Notes under the pieces: generated by a model
What the model was told of the DNA's origin: nothing
Database searches by the model: none
Seen by the model: only the letters and a program-made list of their open reading frames with translations
Made by a program: the position numbers and the translations under genes
Part shown: one piece after another, positions 27,195-36,498 of the stretch
Position numbering within the stretch: the stretch's first letter is position 1
How the letters are laid out: the number at the start of each line of letters is the position of its first letter
Assembly: GCF_005280255.1 (NCBI RefSeq)
Contig: NZ_CP040018.1
Location: 2,232,001 to 2,296,000 of the forward strand
Length of the DNA: 64,000 nt
Reading direction: 5' to 3'
Source of the DNA: Arthrobacter sp. 24S4-2
GTDB lineage: Bacteria; Actinomycetota; Actinomycetes; Actinomycetales; Micrococcaceae

Positions 27195-28143
27195 CTAGGG
27201 GTGGGCTGACTCTCAGCAGGAAAGCGCAGAGGAAGGTATAGCCCTCTTCTCCCCGACGCGATGCGGTTCTCACCACGCACGTGCCGTTTCGGCAGATTTG
27301 ATCGCTTCACTTCCTATGGCGAAAGTGATCACCCGCTACGGCATCCGTATCGACAACATCGACGCCGAGGCGGCATGACACCGTCGTCATCAATGTCCCC
27401 GACTATTGCGTCGAAGAGGTGGCGTCCCACGCACTCGCAATGGCTCTCTCTTCCGCTCCCTAGGCATCTGCCTCCAGCTGATGCTGCCATCCGATCGGGA
27501 TTCTGGGGAGTTGAATCGGTGAGGCCCCGCCACCGCACTTCGACGACCGAGCGCTAGCCACTCGCTAAATCGCTCCTGCCTCCGGGCTATCTTTTGCACG
27601 GCTTTCCCGAAACTTGCTTTAAGACTCACCCGCCTGAATTGGATTCAAGGGGCCTGACTGGGGCCAAGTTTTGGCTGAGCATCAGCGGATAGAACCCCGG
27701 TTCTCCCCCGAACGGCGCCGCCAGCTCGGAGGCCTCCTGCTGCGCCACGCACACGCGATTTTCCGAGAAGATCAAGCGGTGATTACATGGCACTCAGCTT
27801 CCGACAAGGGTTCGCGGACGTTTGCTGGCCTCTCATGGTTCCCAAGCCGCCAGCGAATTCCGGTCCGCGCCAGGACCAGGTTAATGGATCTATGCCGCGC
27901 CGCGTCGGTGCTGTCCTCCGGACTTAACGTTGCTTACGAGGGTGTCCGGCTCTACGCTCCTAGCAAGCGCACATGCAGGCGAGCGGGGCCAGTGTCCGGG
28001 TGCCTACATCGACGTGGCTCCCAGACTCTACCTGAGGCGGGCTTAACGCCAAGCAAGCGGATGTTGCTGCCGAAATCGCCTTGACGGCCTTGCCTATTCA
28101 TTGCGCAATCAAAAGTCATGTCCGACTATTCAAAGGAGTTCAA
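27195..28143. other. Intergenic stretch with a LacI-type box
   Basis: About 950 bases with no supported gene. ACTTAACGTTGCTTA at 27922-27936 is identical to the 15-mer in front of the LacI gene (29879-29893) and has a central palindromic AACGTT. It lies 208 bases before the dehydrogenase gene and may be its operator. Confidence 0.5.
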
Positions 28144-29115
28144 ATGCCCACGGAAATTACCAAAGTTGCTGTCGTCGGCGGTGGATACATGGGCGGAGGG
28201 ATTGCGCAGGCCCTGGCCCTGGCAGGCCTGCCGTGCGCTTTGGCGGATGTCACGGCGGAAGCCGCCCAAAACTCAGTACGCCGTCTGGTTGAAGAGGGTA
28301 AGGACTACGAGTCGAGGGGATTGTTCCCTGAGGGCGCCCATGACCTGCTGGTGGCCAATCTGCGGGCAGTCGAGAGCATCGAAGACGCCGTAGAAGGAGC
28401 CGACTACGTCAGCGAGGCTGTCCCGGAGATCCTTGAACTCAAGCAGTCCACCTTGGGACGCATCAGCCGAGCCGCCGGACCGCACACCGTTATCGGCAGC
28501 AACACCTCGGCCATTCCGATTGCCACCCTGGCAGAGTCCGTCACCCGGCCCCAAAACTTCCTCGGCGTGCACTGGATGAACCCGTCATTCTTCGTTCCTT
28601 CCGTGGAAATTATCCCCACTGAAAACACATCACCGGAAGCAATATTCGCCGTGGAAGAGCTGCTCAAAAAGGCAGACAAAGTCGCCACGCGCGTCGCCGA
28701 TTCGGCCGGATTCGTCGCCAACCGGCTCCAGTACGCCCTGTTCAAGGAAGCCTCATCCATGGTTGAAGAGGGCTTGGCCACCCCGGAGGTAGTCGACGAG
28801 GTCGTCAGCAATGCCTTCGGCTTCCGACTGGCCTTCTTCGGACCCTTTGCCATTGCGGACATCGCCGGCCTGGACGTCTATGAGTACTCCTTCCGCAGCA
28901 TTGAAAGTGCTTACGGCAGCCGCCTCGCAGCGCCCGAAGTACTCAAGGCCAAAGTCGCCGACGGCCACCTTGGCCTTAAATCCGGACAGGGGTTCCTCAC
29001 CATGGATCCGGCCGCAGCTCAAGAGATCGCCAATTACCGGGACCGGGCCTACGCTGAACTCAAGGCCCTTAAGGACCGGCTTGGCCCGCCGCCGTTCCTC
29101 TCCAAAAACGTGTAG
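28144..29115 (+). CDS. 3-hydroxyacyl-CoA dehydrogenase family oxidoreductase
   Basis: 323-residue NAD-dependent dehydrogenase. The N-terminal Rossmann domain has VAVVGGGYMGGGIAQALALA (GxGxxG type). VGSNTSAIPIATLAES and FLGVHWMNPSFFVPSVEIIP carry the catalytic His and nearby conserved residues; the C-terminal helical domain begins FVANRLQYALFKEASSMVEE. Free-acid relatives such as carnitine dehydrogenase share this fold. The ATG at 28144 has AAGGAG ahead. Neighbouring BKACE and glycerate kinase genes suggest it oxidises a 3-hydroxy acid to the 3-keto acid rather than acting on a CoA ester. That role is inferred. Confidence 0.85.
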   Translation: MPTEITKVAVVGGGYMGGGIAQALALAGLPCALADVTAEAAQNSVRRLVEEGKDYESRGLFPEGAHDLLVANLRAVESIEDAVEGADYVSEAVPEILELKQSTLGRISRAAGPHTVIGSNTSAIPIATLAESVTRPQNFLGVHWMNPSFFVPSVEIIPTENTSPEAIFAVEELLKKADKVATRVADSAGFVANRLQYALFKEASSMVEEGLATPEVVDEVVSNAFGFRLAFFGPFAIADIAGLDVYEYSFRSIESAYGSRLAAPEVLKAKVADGHLGLKSGQGFLTMDPAAAQEIANYRDRAYAELKALKDRLGPPPFLSKNV

Positions 29116-29343
29116 ATCTCTTGTCCGGCTCCATTTCCGGAGCAAGAAAACATCGAGACCTCGGGGGCTGGGGTTTCCCAGCGCCGGCCCCCTGGCACGA
29201 CACTGCGCCTTCGGGCGCTTGCCGGGGGTGACGGCAGGGGTCGCTGCAACAGCGCCGTCGGCCAACCCCCATTTCATCGTCCCGGCTCCCACCGGGCACG
29301 GAGATGCCGTAGACACCCCCTAACGCTTCGGAGGTTCCGCCCC

Positions 29344-29694
29344 ATGTCTCCCATCTACTCCTTCGCCGGCATTATGCCGGACATCCACGAATCCGCGTTC
29401 GTAGGACCGACTGCCGCCATCATCGGCAGTGCCACACTCGCTAAGAATGCGAGTGCCTTTTACGGCGTATCCGTCCGGGCCGATACCGCGGCGATCAGCG
29501 TGGGCGCGGGCACAAATCTGCAGGACTACGTCGTGCACCATGCCGACCCCGGCTACGCCTGCACACTGGGCGACCGCATCAGCGTGGGACACTCCGCAGT
29601 CGTCCACGGCTGCACCGCAGAGGACGACTGCCTCAACGGAATGTCCGGCCTAAACCACCACGAGGCCGGGCCCGCCTCCGGTCAGCTCTACTAA
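29344..29694 (+). pseudogene. Gamma-carbonic-anhydrase-like hexapeptide protein, truncated
   Basis: 116 residues of a left-handed beta-helix protein: IMPDIHESAFVGPTAAIIGS, NASAFYGVSVRADTAAISVG, TNLQDYVVHHADPGYACTLG and RISVGHSAVVHGCTAEDDCL with metal-binding His residues. Family members run to about 170-200 residues; here the pattern is lost after NGMSGLNHHEAG and stops. The last coils and C-terminal helix are absent, so a working trimer is doubtful. It lies between the dehydrogenase and the LacI gene. Confidence 0.7.
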
Positions 29695-29878
29695 ACGCAC
29701 CCCAATGCAACGCCGTCGTGCAACACTCCTCCGGCCCGACCGAATGACCGGACTGCGTAAACCCTGGGCCCCTGTGGATGAGTGCCATCAGAACCCCGCC
29801 TGCCTGTCACCGCGAGCCCGTGCCTGCCTCCTTAGACCGGTTTCATGCCTTGAAACGAACAACGCTTCCTTCCAATTT

Positions 29879-29893
29879 ACTTAACGTTGCTTA
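29879..29893. promoter_or_regulatory. Putative LacI-family operator
   Basis: ACTTAACGTTGCTTA, identical to 27922-27936, 80 bases before the LacI gene start. The central AACGTT is palindromic with the CpG centre usual for LacI-family sites. The rest of 29695-29972 has no gene. Confidence 0.55.
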
Positions 29894-29972
29894 ACATCCA
29901 CTGTCCCCGCTGTAATGGACATCACAGAGAGTTCCAGCTGGGAATCCCCTTACGACGTTGAAAGGAGGCACG

Positions 29973-31052
29973 ATGGTCGGTGTTACAGCAGCCGAGACGC
30001 CCGTGCCGAATTCACAGCGTCCCGCGAAAATCTCTGCTGCTGCTGTTGCACGTGCAGCGGGCGTTTCACCGGCCACGGTCAGTTATGTCATGAATGGCCG
30101 CCAAGGCGTCTCGGCTGATACACGCCGGCAGATTCTGAGGATTGCCAATGAACTCGGCTACCGGCCATCCGGCCACGGCCGCCTGCCCGACCCGTTACTC
30201 ACGCGCGTCGTCGGTTTCATCCTGCCCAACATCACCAACCCGATGCACACAGGATGGGCGCAGCACATCATCACTGCCTCGGCTGCCGAGGGGTTCGACG
30301 TATTTGTCGCCACAACATTCGATGACCCCGAATCCCTCGCCCAGATCGCCTCTACACTGGCGGCACGAAACGTCGATGGAGTCATCATCGCCGGCGCTCT
30401 ACGGGAAGACTCCCGTGCACTGCGCACGCTGAGGCAGCGGCGTATTCCATACGTCTATCTCTCCCGGCGTGCAGACCACGTCCCTGGCGACTTCGTGGGA
30501 ATCGACGACGATACGGCAGCGTCCCAGCTCATGCAGCACATCCTGGACCATGGCTACACCGAGATCGCCACCGTGATCGGTCCACGATTCTCAACAGCCT
30601 CCATGGCCCGTGAAATCGCCTTCGTCCGCACCGCAGCGGCGGCCGGGGTCGAGATCACCGGCTCGCGCAAGATCAGCACGCGTCTGAGCGCCGACGGAGG
30701 GCTGGTCGCCGCGCAGCAGCTTCTGGACTCATCGGCCCCGCCTAGGGCGATTGTGTGCGGCTCGGATGAAATAGCCATGGGAGTCATGGAACACGCTTTG
30801 GCCCTTGGGCTTCGAATCCCGGAAGACGTAGCCGTCGTTGGCAGCGACGGACTGCCGCATAGCCGCTCACAGCTGATCGGCATGACCACCATCGTTCAAC
30901 CCGTAAAGCAGATGGCGGACCGGGCATTCGAGCTGCTCCTGGACCAGATCGCTTCCCCCCGAACCACGTACGCCCTCACGATATGCCCACACCGGCTGCA
31001 TTTCGGGACATCCTGCGGATGTCCCGCCGGAGTAGCTCCGGCATCCCCATGA
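29973..31052 (+). CDS. LacI family transcriptional regulator
   Basis: 359-residue repressor. After a short N-terminal extension comes the LacI helix-turn-helix (KISAAAVARAAGVSPATVSY, VMNGRQGVSADTRRQILRIA). The periplasmic-binding-like domain follows (VVGFILPNITNPMHTGWAQH, GVIIAGALREDSRALRTLRQ, FVGIDDDTAASQLMQHILDH, DVAVVGSDGLPHSRSQLIGM). The ATG at 29973 has AAAGGAGG ahead; an in-frame TTG at 29958 would include that site. It precedes the permease, BKACE and glycerate kinase genes and probably responds to a sugar acid. Confidence 0.9.
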   Translation: MVGVTAAETPVPNSQRPAKISAAAVARAAGVSPATVSYVMNGRQGVSADTRRQILRIANELGYRPSGHGRLPDPLLTRVVGFILPNITNPMHTGWAQHIITASAAEGFDVFVATTFDDPESLAQIASTLAARNVDGVIIAGALREDSRALRTLRQRRIPYVYLSRRADHVPGDFVGIDDDTAASQLMQHILDHGYTEIATVIGPRFSTASMAREIAFVRTAAAAGVEITGSRKISTRLSADGGLVAAQQLLDSSAPPRAIVCGSDEIAMGVMEHALALGLRIPEDVAVVGSDGLPHSRSQLIGMTTIVQPVKQMADRAFELLLDQIASPRTTYALTICPHRLHFGTSCGCPAGVAPASP

Positions 31053-31131
31053 AGCCGCCAGCATCCGCGTAACAGCAACACTCCTCCCCGGCCATCTCCC
31101 GGGCACCCTATTAACAAGAGAAGGTACACCT

Positions 31132-32454
31132 ATGTCCATCAACTCCGTCAGGACGGCAATGAGGCCGCCAAAAGCTATCAATAAGGTCATATACCGGCGC
31201 CTGATGCCTCTGCTGATCGCCGCGTACGTCATAGCATTTATTGACCGGTCAAACATCGGCATGGCCAAGGACCGACTGGAGATTGACCTCGGCCTTTCCG
31301 CAACCGCCTATGGCATCGGCGCCGGCATATTCTTCCTGACCTACGCGCTGTCAGAAATCCCCTCCAATCTCATCATGCACAAAGTTGGCGCCCGCTTCTG
31401 GATCATGCGCATCATGATCACCTGGGGCCTGCTCTCAGCGGGCATGGCCTTCGTCCAAGGCGAAACGTCCTTCTACATCATGCGCATGCTGCTCGGCATC
31501 GCCGAAGCAGGTCTGTTCCCCGGCATCCTGTACCTCATCACCCAGTGGTTCACGCTCGAGCACCGGGCCAAGGCAAACGGCATGTTCCTGCTCGGCGGAT
31601 CCATTGCCAACATCATTGGCAACCCGATCGGTGGCGTACTGCTGACCCTGGACGGCTTGGGCGGGCTGCATGGATGGCAGTGGATGTTCATCATCGAGGG
31701 CCTGCCCGCCTGCGGCCTTGCCTTCATCATCTGGAAGATGCTGCCCAACAAGCCCACAGACGCCAAATTCCTCACCCGGGATGAGGCCGAAGACCTCGAG
31801 GCCCGGATCGCCGCCGAAGAACAGGCTGGCGCGAAGGCTGCCGGAAACTCAAAACTTCGCCACATCGTGAAGGACAAGCAGATCCTGCTCGTGGTCGCGG
31901 TCTACTTCACCCACCAGATCGCCTTCTACACCCTTGCCTTCTTCCTGCCCACCATTGTCGGCACGTACGGAAAACTCAGTCCCATTCAGATTGGCCTGCT
32001 GACTGCCGTCCCTTGGATCTTCTCCGCTGTAGGAGCCTTGACGATACCAAGACTGGCCACCACAGGTTCACGCTCGAAGCTGATAACCACCACGACGATG
32101 ATCGGGATCGCGGCCGGCTTCACGCTCGGCGCCATCGGTGGCCCCGTCCTGGGACTGATCGGCTTCTCCCTCGCGGCCTTCAACTTCTACGCCCTGCTGC
32201 CAGTCCTCTACACCTACCCCACCACCAGGCTCTCCGGATCCTCCCTGGCCGCCGGTCTAGCGTTCGTCAACACCGTGGGGCTGTTCGGCGGCTTTACCGG
32301 CCCCTACGTCATGGGATTCATCGAGGACACCACAGGGTCGAAAATTAACGGCCTCTGGTTCGTCGTCGGCATGTGTCTCATCGGCGCGCTCCTCACCCTT
32401 GGACTTAAACGCGGTTCCAAGAAAGTTGAGCCGAAGACTGTAACCGTTCACTAG
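31132..32454 (+). CDS. MFS transporter, anion:cation symporter (sugar acid) type
   Basis: 440-residue permease with twelve hydrophobic segments. RLMPLLIAAYVIAFIDRSNI is the typical start of the ACS family (glucarate, galactonate, tartrate, phthalate permeases). GIFFLTYALSEIPSNLIMHK and FWIMRIMITWGLLSAGMAFV are family motifs, and RMLLGIAEAGLFPGILYLIT is the signature of the fifth helix. A cytoplasmic central loop (NKPTDAKFLTRDEAEDLEAR) separates the halves. AGAAGG precedes the ATG. It is the import gene of the LacI-controlled group. Confidence 0.9.
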   Translation: MSINSVRTAMRPPKAINKVIYRRLMPLLIAAYVIAFIDRSNIGMAKDRLEIDLGLSATAYGIGAGIFFLTYALSEIPSNLIMHKVGARFWIMRIMITWGLLSAGMAFVQGETSFYIMRMLLGIAEAGLFPGILYLITQWFTLEHRAKANGMFLLGGSIANIIGNPIGGVLLTLDGLGGLHGWQWMFIIEGLPACGLAFIIWKMLPNKPTDAKFLTRDEAEDLEARIAAEEQAGAKAAGNSKLRHIVKDKQILLVVAVYFTHQIAFYTLAFFLPTIVGTYGKLSPIQIGLLTAVPWIFSAVGALTIPRLATTGSRSKLITTTTMIGIAAGFTLGAIGGPVLGLIGFSLAAFNFYALLPVLYTYPTTRLSGSSLAAGLAFVNTVGLFGGFTGPYVMGFIEDTTGSKINGLWFVVGMCLIGALLTLGLKRGSKKVEPKTVTVH

Positions 32455-32658
32455 CCCTGATTCGCCCCGTGAAAACCCCGGGCTAGCGGACAAACGCACC
32501 GCGGGCCCACCGCCCCATACTGCGTCGATCCGACCAGCCACGGAGACACCGCCGACCTGGCATTCCTCTTCTCCCTCCCCAACTCCACGGCAGGCACCGA
32601 AAAGCTAAATTCGGTGCCTCTGCCAGAACCAAAAATCATCGCCGAAAGAAGCATCATC

Positions 32659-33591
32659 ATGTCCCGCAAACGCAAGGTCATCATCACCTCCGCCGTCACA
32701 GGCGCCATCCACACGCCATCGATGTCCCCTCACCTGCCTATCAGCGCTGAAGAGATCGCCGATGCAGCCATCGGCGCGGCCGAAGCCGGAGCGGCCATCG
32801 TCCACATGCACGCACGGGACCCCAAGGACGGCCGCCCATCCCAGGACCCTGCCCATTTCGAACCGATTCTGGCCAAGCTCAAAGCCAACACCGACGCCGT
32901 CATCAACATCACCACCGGCGGATCCCCGCACATGACTGTCGAGGAACGCATGCTTCCGGCCTCCGTTTTCAAGCCGGAACTCGCAAGCCTGAACATGGGG
33001 TCAATGAACTTCGGGCTATACCCCATGCTTGAGCGTTTCAAAGACTTCGGACATGCATGGGAACGCGAAGGACTCGAGCGAAGCCGCGACCTGGTCTTCA
33101 AGAACACGTTCTCGGACATCGAAACCATCCTCAACATCGGAAACTCCAATGGAACCCGCTTCGAGTTTGAGTGCTACGACATCTCACACCTGAACAACCT
33201 GGCGCATTTCCACGATCGCGGCCTCGCGCGCGGACCACTGTTCGTTCAGTCCGTCTTCGGGCTCCTGGGCGGCATCGGCGCCCACCCGGAAGACCTCATG
33301 CACATGCGCCGCACAGCAGACCGTCTCTTGGGCGACAACTACGAATGGTCCATCCTGGGCGCCGGCAAGAACCAGATGCCCCTAGCCACCATCGGCGCAG
33401 CCACGGGATCCCACGTCCGTGTGGGCCTGGAAGACTCCCTCTGGATCGGGCCCGGCGAATTGGCCAAGACGAACGCTGAACAAGTCAGGCGTATTCGAAC
33501 GATCCTCGAAGCGCTGAACTTCGAAGTGGCCACCCCGGATGAGGCCCGCGAAATGCTCCAACTCAAGGGCCGCGACAACGTCGGCTTCTAG
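32659..33591 (+). CDS. Beta-keto acid cleavage enzyme (BKACE, DUF849)
   Basis: 310-residue TIM-barrel enzyme of the family founded by 3-keto-5-aminohexanoate cleavage enzyme. It condenses a beta-keto acid with acetyl-CoA and yields acetoacetate and the shortened acyl-CoA. Visible motifs are KVIITSAVTGAIHTPSMSPH, the zinc-binding VHMHARDPKDGRPSQD, VINITTGGSPHMTVEERM, LASLNMGSMNFG and FECYDISHLNNLAHFHDRGL. The ATG at 32659 (MSRKRKVIITS) is the family start. With a dehydrogenase upstream and glycerate kinase downstream, a substrate with a glyceroyl head (2-deoxy-3-ketoribonate) fits best; this is inference. Confidence 0.9.
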   Translation: MSRKRKVIITSAVTGAIHTPSMSPHLPISAEEIADAAIGAAEAGAAIVHMHARDPKDGRPSQDPAHFEPILAKLKANTDAVINITTGGSPHMTVEERMLPASVFKPELASLNMGSMNFGLYPMLERFKDFGHAWEREGLERSRDLVFKNTFSDIETILNIGNSNGTRFEFECYDISHLNNLAHFHDRGLARGPLFVQSVFGLLGGIGAHPEDLMHMRRTADRLLGDNYEWSILGAGKNQMPLATIGAATGSHVRVGLEDSLWIGPGELAKTNAEQVRRIRTILEALNFEVATPDEAREMLQLKGRDNVGF

Positions 33592-33601
33592 GACAAAGAA
33601 C

Positions 33602-34585
33602 ATGCATATCCTCATCGCGCCCGACAGCTTCAAAGGCACCTTCACCGCGTCCCGCGTCGCAAGCCTGATCGCCGGCGGAGCCCATGCCTACGGCGCCGAC
33701 GTCACCGAACTCCCTGTAGCCGACGGCGGTGAGGGCACCTGCGAAATTCTGAGCAGTTCCCTCGGAGCCGAGGAGGTCTGGGTGGAAACCTTCGGCCCCT
33801 GGCGCGAACCGCTACGGGCCTGCTACGGGCTGGCACCGAACGGGACGGCGGTGGTCGGTCTGGCCGCAGCCAGCGGCATTACTGCGCCCTGTACCGGAGA
33901 GCGGAACGCCCTCACGGCGGACACGTACGGAACGGGGGTTCTGATGGCCCACGCCGCCCGAAGCGGTGCCCGCAGGATCCTGGTCGCCGCGGGCGGCAGC
34001 GCAACAACCGATGGAGGCAGCGGCGCCATCACTGCGATCGAGGAGCACGGGGGGCTCCGCGGGGCCACCGTGACAGTGCTCAGCGACGTAACCACCGTCT
34101 TCGAGAACGCCGCTCGTGTCTTCGGCCCGCAGAAAGGCGCCAGCCCAACGGAGGTGGACCAGCTCACCGCCAGGCTCCACGCCCACGCCTCGGATTACCC
34201 GCGCGACCCGCGTGGAGTCCCACGAACCGGCGCGGCAGGTGGTTTCAGTGGAGGCATGTGGTCGATGTACGGCGCAACGCTAGTGCCTGGAGCCGAATTC
34301 GTGCTTAACCTCGTGGACTTTGACCGATCGGCCGCAAACGCGGACGCCATTGTGGTTGGCGAAGGACGCCTTGACTCCCAGACAGGACAAGGCAAGATCA
34401 TCTCGGAAATCCTTGCTCGGAGCACCGGCAAACCGGTATACGCCGTTGTCGGATCCGTCGACCCCGACCTCGGAGACTACGCCAATAATTTCGCCGGCGT
34501 CGTCGTTGCATCCGATACAGCAGCCCTGCAACATGCTGGACACCAGATCGCCAGCTTGGTGGGCGCCGATAGGGCCGCGTCCTAG
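33602..34585 (+). CDS. Glycerate kinase
   Basis: 327-residue type I glycerate kinase (GarK/GlxK family), forming 2- or 3-phosphoglycerate from glycerate and ATP. MHILIAPDSFKGTFTASRVA, ELPVADGGEGTCEIL and LVAAGGSATTDGGSGAITAI are hallmark motifs; GASPTEVDQLTARL and ADAIVVGEGRLDSQTGQGKI follow. It is some 40-50 residues shorter than typical members, with a short stretch after AIEEHGGLRGA, but no motif is lost. It starts 10 bases after the BKACE gene, so they share an operon. It would feed glycerate from the preceding steps into glycolysis. Confidence 0.9.
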   Translation: MHILIAPDSFKGTFTASRVASLIAGGAHAYGADVTELPVADGGEGTCEILSSSLGAEEVWVETFGPWREPLRACYGLAPNGTAVVGLAAASGITAPCTGERNALTADTYGTGVLMAHAARSGARRILVAAGGSATTDGGSGAITAIEEHGGLRGATVTVLSDVTTVFENAARVFGPQKGASPTEVDQLTARLHAHASDYPRDPRGVPRTGAAGGFSGGMWSMYGATLVPGAEFVLNLVDFDRSAANADAIVVGEGRLDSQTGQGKIISEILARSTGKPVYAVVGSVDPDLGDYANNFAGVVVASDTAALQHAGHQIASLVGADRAAS

Positions 34586-35724
34586 CAGCTACGGCAAGCC
34601 TGGCACCGCAAAAGCCAGCACTTCCTGGAGTTGGAACGCCGGAAAGATCATTCCTCATCTGGAGTCCCGCCGCATCTCCACCTACACCTCTGAAGAGACC
34701 CCTGATGAAGTTCCATGAGCGCCTCCGCCACATCGCTGCCACAGTACTGAACGCTTACCGCGACGGACTCTTCCAGTCGATGCCGGTGACCCTATCGAAA
34801 ATGATCCCGCATGACGCCCCAGATCCGCGGAGCTCAGAACTGGACGCGGCTGGCTGAGTGCGATTTGGTTGACGTCCACGAAGGCACCGTGCGGCGATTT
34901 TCTGCCGTCGTGGACATCAAACCCGCCGACTCCATTGTTGTCTGGGTGGTAGATAGCTACGGTTTCAGGAGCGCATTTGACCACCGCGAAGAAGTTGAAC
35001 TTCCCGTGCTCGACGGTGCACATTCCGGCCAGCACAGCAGGTAGCGGGTCTCGGCACCGGGGGCGAAGAGTGCGGCTGTGTTCGTCGCGAGGCTTCTTTC
35101 GTCCGCCGATTTCGCCGATGATGGCGAACAGGCCCCGTACATCTGGGTGGTCACCGGACACGTGTGCCGGCACTCCCGCCGACGCTTTCTGCACCAGCGA
35201 ATGTTTTGGCCGGGTGCTGACGCGCCGCGGCCTAGCTGGCAGGGCTCCCTGTGGCCCGGGTTGCCGAGCACTTCTGACACCATCCCTATCTCTCGATATC
35301 CAGCCAGAGCTCCAGGCTGGGAATTCTAACGCCGCTAGCCGGCGTTCGGTAAGGCTGGTGACGAAGGCGAGTTTTCGCCGTATGAGGGGCTGGCCCAGCC
35401 CATTCACCCGGCGGCTTCGCAAACCGGCAACTCGGCGCCCGCAAAGCCGGTAATCGTACGGGGCGGATCGTCTCCTTGTCATGCGGGTTCCCGCTCGTTT
35501 GGCCATGAGATGTGGGGGAGGAGGGATCAACCGCCATGACGCTCGCCGATTATCCCGGCCTGCCTTTCCTCATGGGCAGGTGCTCGATCTGTTCTGTCGT
35601 CATCGCTGCGACCGACTTCGGACCCGGGCAATTCAGGGCGGCGCTGTCGCACGTACGTTGTAGAACTGTCGGGCGCGGCGGTCGGGACATTCGATTAGAA
35701 GTGGCAGGAAATTGGGCAGAATAG
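34586..35724. other. Intergenic stretch without supported genes
   Basis: About 1.1 kb. A 51-codon frame from 34704 (MKFHERLRHIAATVLNAYRD) and longer frames on both strands have no recognised family and overlap each other. I see no RNA gene or clear repeat. Confidence 0.45.
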
Positions 35725-35749
35725 AAGGTGCGGACAGTGTCCACACCTT
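35725..35749. repeat. Dyad, GTGSGGACA type
   Basis: 12-base arms AAGGTGCGGACA and TGTCCACACCTT around a single G, with one mismatch. Only dyad left in unit B. Confidence 0.8.
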
Positions 35750-35839
35750 GGGCTTCGGATCGGCCGTACATCGGTTGGACTGGCTCGAATTGGGGATGTT
35801 TTGTCGAGTTGTTCCCAGTGTTTGCAAGGGCTGGAGTCC

Positions 35840-35861
35840 GGTTCGAGCCCCCCTCGGGCAC
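35840..35861 (+). repeat. tRNA 3'-end-like segment, unit B
   Basis: GGTTCGAGCCC followed by CCCTCGGGCAC, closely matching the tails at 10890 and 46991. No 5' tRNA half is present, and the terminator seen in unit C is degraded here. Confidence 0.5.
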
Positions 35862-36099
35862 GTGTTTTCCCTGTTCAGGGGCATGTGGGCCTCTGAGTAT
35901 GGGCATACTGTTCACATGAGGGCCCCTCGGGGCCTTTTTAGTTGGTGGCCGTTGTTGTGGCCGAGGTGCTCCTTCCACTAGAAACGCGGTGGCTCAGGTC
36001 TCTGCTACTTCTTCATTGTCGTTCACGGAGCGGGCGACATGACCGGTTCCGGCCGTGAACCCTTCGCTACTTTGCAATCGCTTTCCCCGGGCCTTCGTG

Positions 36100-36498
36100 C
36101 CGTGGTCAGGATCTGATCGCGTCCAGCATGCCGTCCCAGCGCGGCCTGGCTTGTTCGCGCGCTTCGCCCGCGTTCATCCTGTGCGTTGCCTTCACTCGGT
36201 TATCGACGGCGTCCGCTGTGCGGCCTTCTTTTATCGAGGCCGGCAGGGTGACGCGGTTTGTTGGTGCGATGGTGCTGCCGCGGTAGACGAATTCGGCATT
36301 GATCCGGCTGGACTGTGTCGCCTTTAGTAGCATGTCAGTCCGTCCCGGGGACCGCCGTCGTACTGCGAGACGGCCTTGTCTCCGACGAGGAGCCCGTCAC
36401 GGATGGTCATGCCGCGTTCGGCCAGCTCACAGGTCAGGGCTGTGATGGTCGCTGCGTGCGGTTTGGGTGGCCCGGGTTTCTGGGGCTCGGAGGTGTAC
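36100..36498 (-). pseudogene. DUF4192 gene fragment (unit B)
   Basis: Two overlapping frames hold pieces of the DUF4192 protein seen whole at 47787-48818: EAYTSEPQKPGPPKPHAATI, AERGMTIRDGLLVGD, then ATQSSRINAEFVYRGSTIAP and RMNAGEAREQARPRWDGML. A frameshift lies near 36330. The N-terminal third is missing at 36498, where it abuts a plus-strand monooxygenase fragment, and the C-terminus is lost below 36100. Confidence 0.78.

Larger units (their letters stand above)
35725..36498. repeat. Repeat unit B, remnant of the A/C unit
   Basis: Contains a dyad at 35725-35749 (arms AAGGTGCGGACA and TGTCCACACCTT, one mismatch), the tRNA-like tail GGTTCGAGCCC at 35840-35861, and part of a DUF4192 gene on the minus strand at about 36100-36498. 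Dyad centre to tail is 103 bases, against 101 in A and C. The section with the second dyad is replaced by unrelated sequence, and the 3' side ends abruptly at 36498 where a monooxygenase fragment begins. Same orientation as A and C. Confidence 0.7.
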
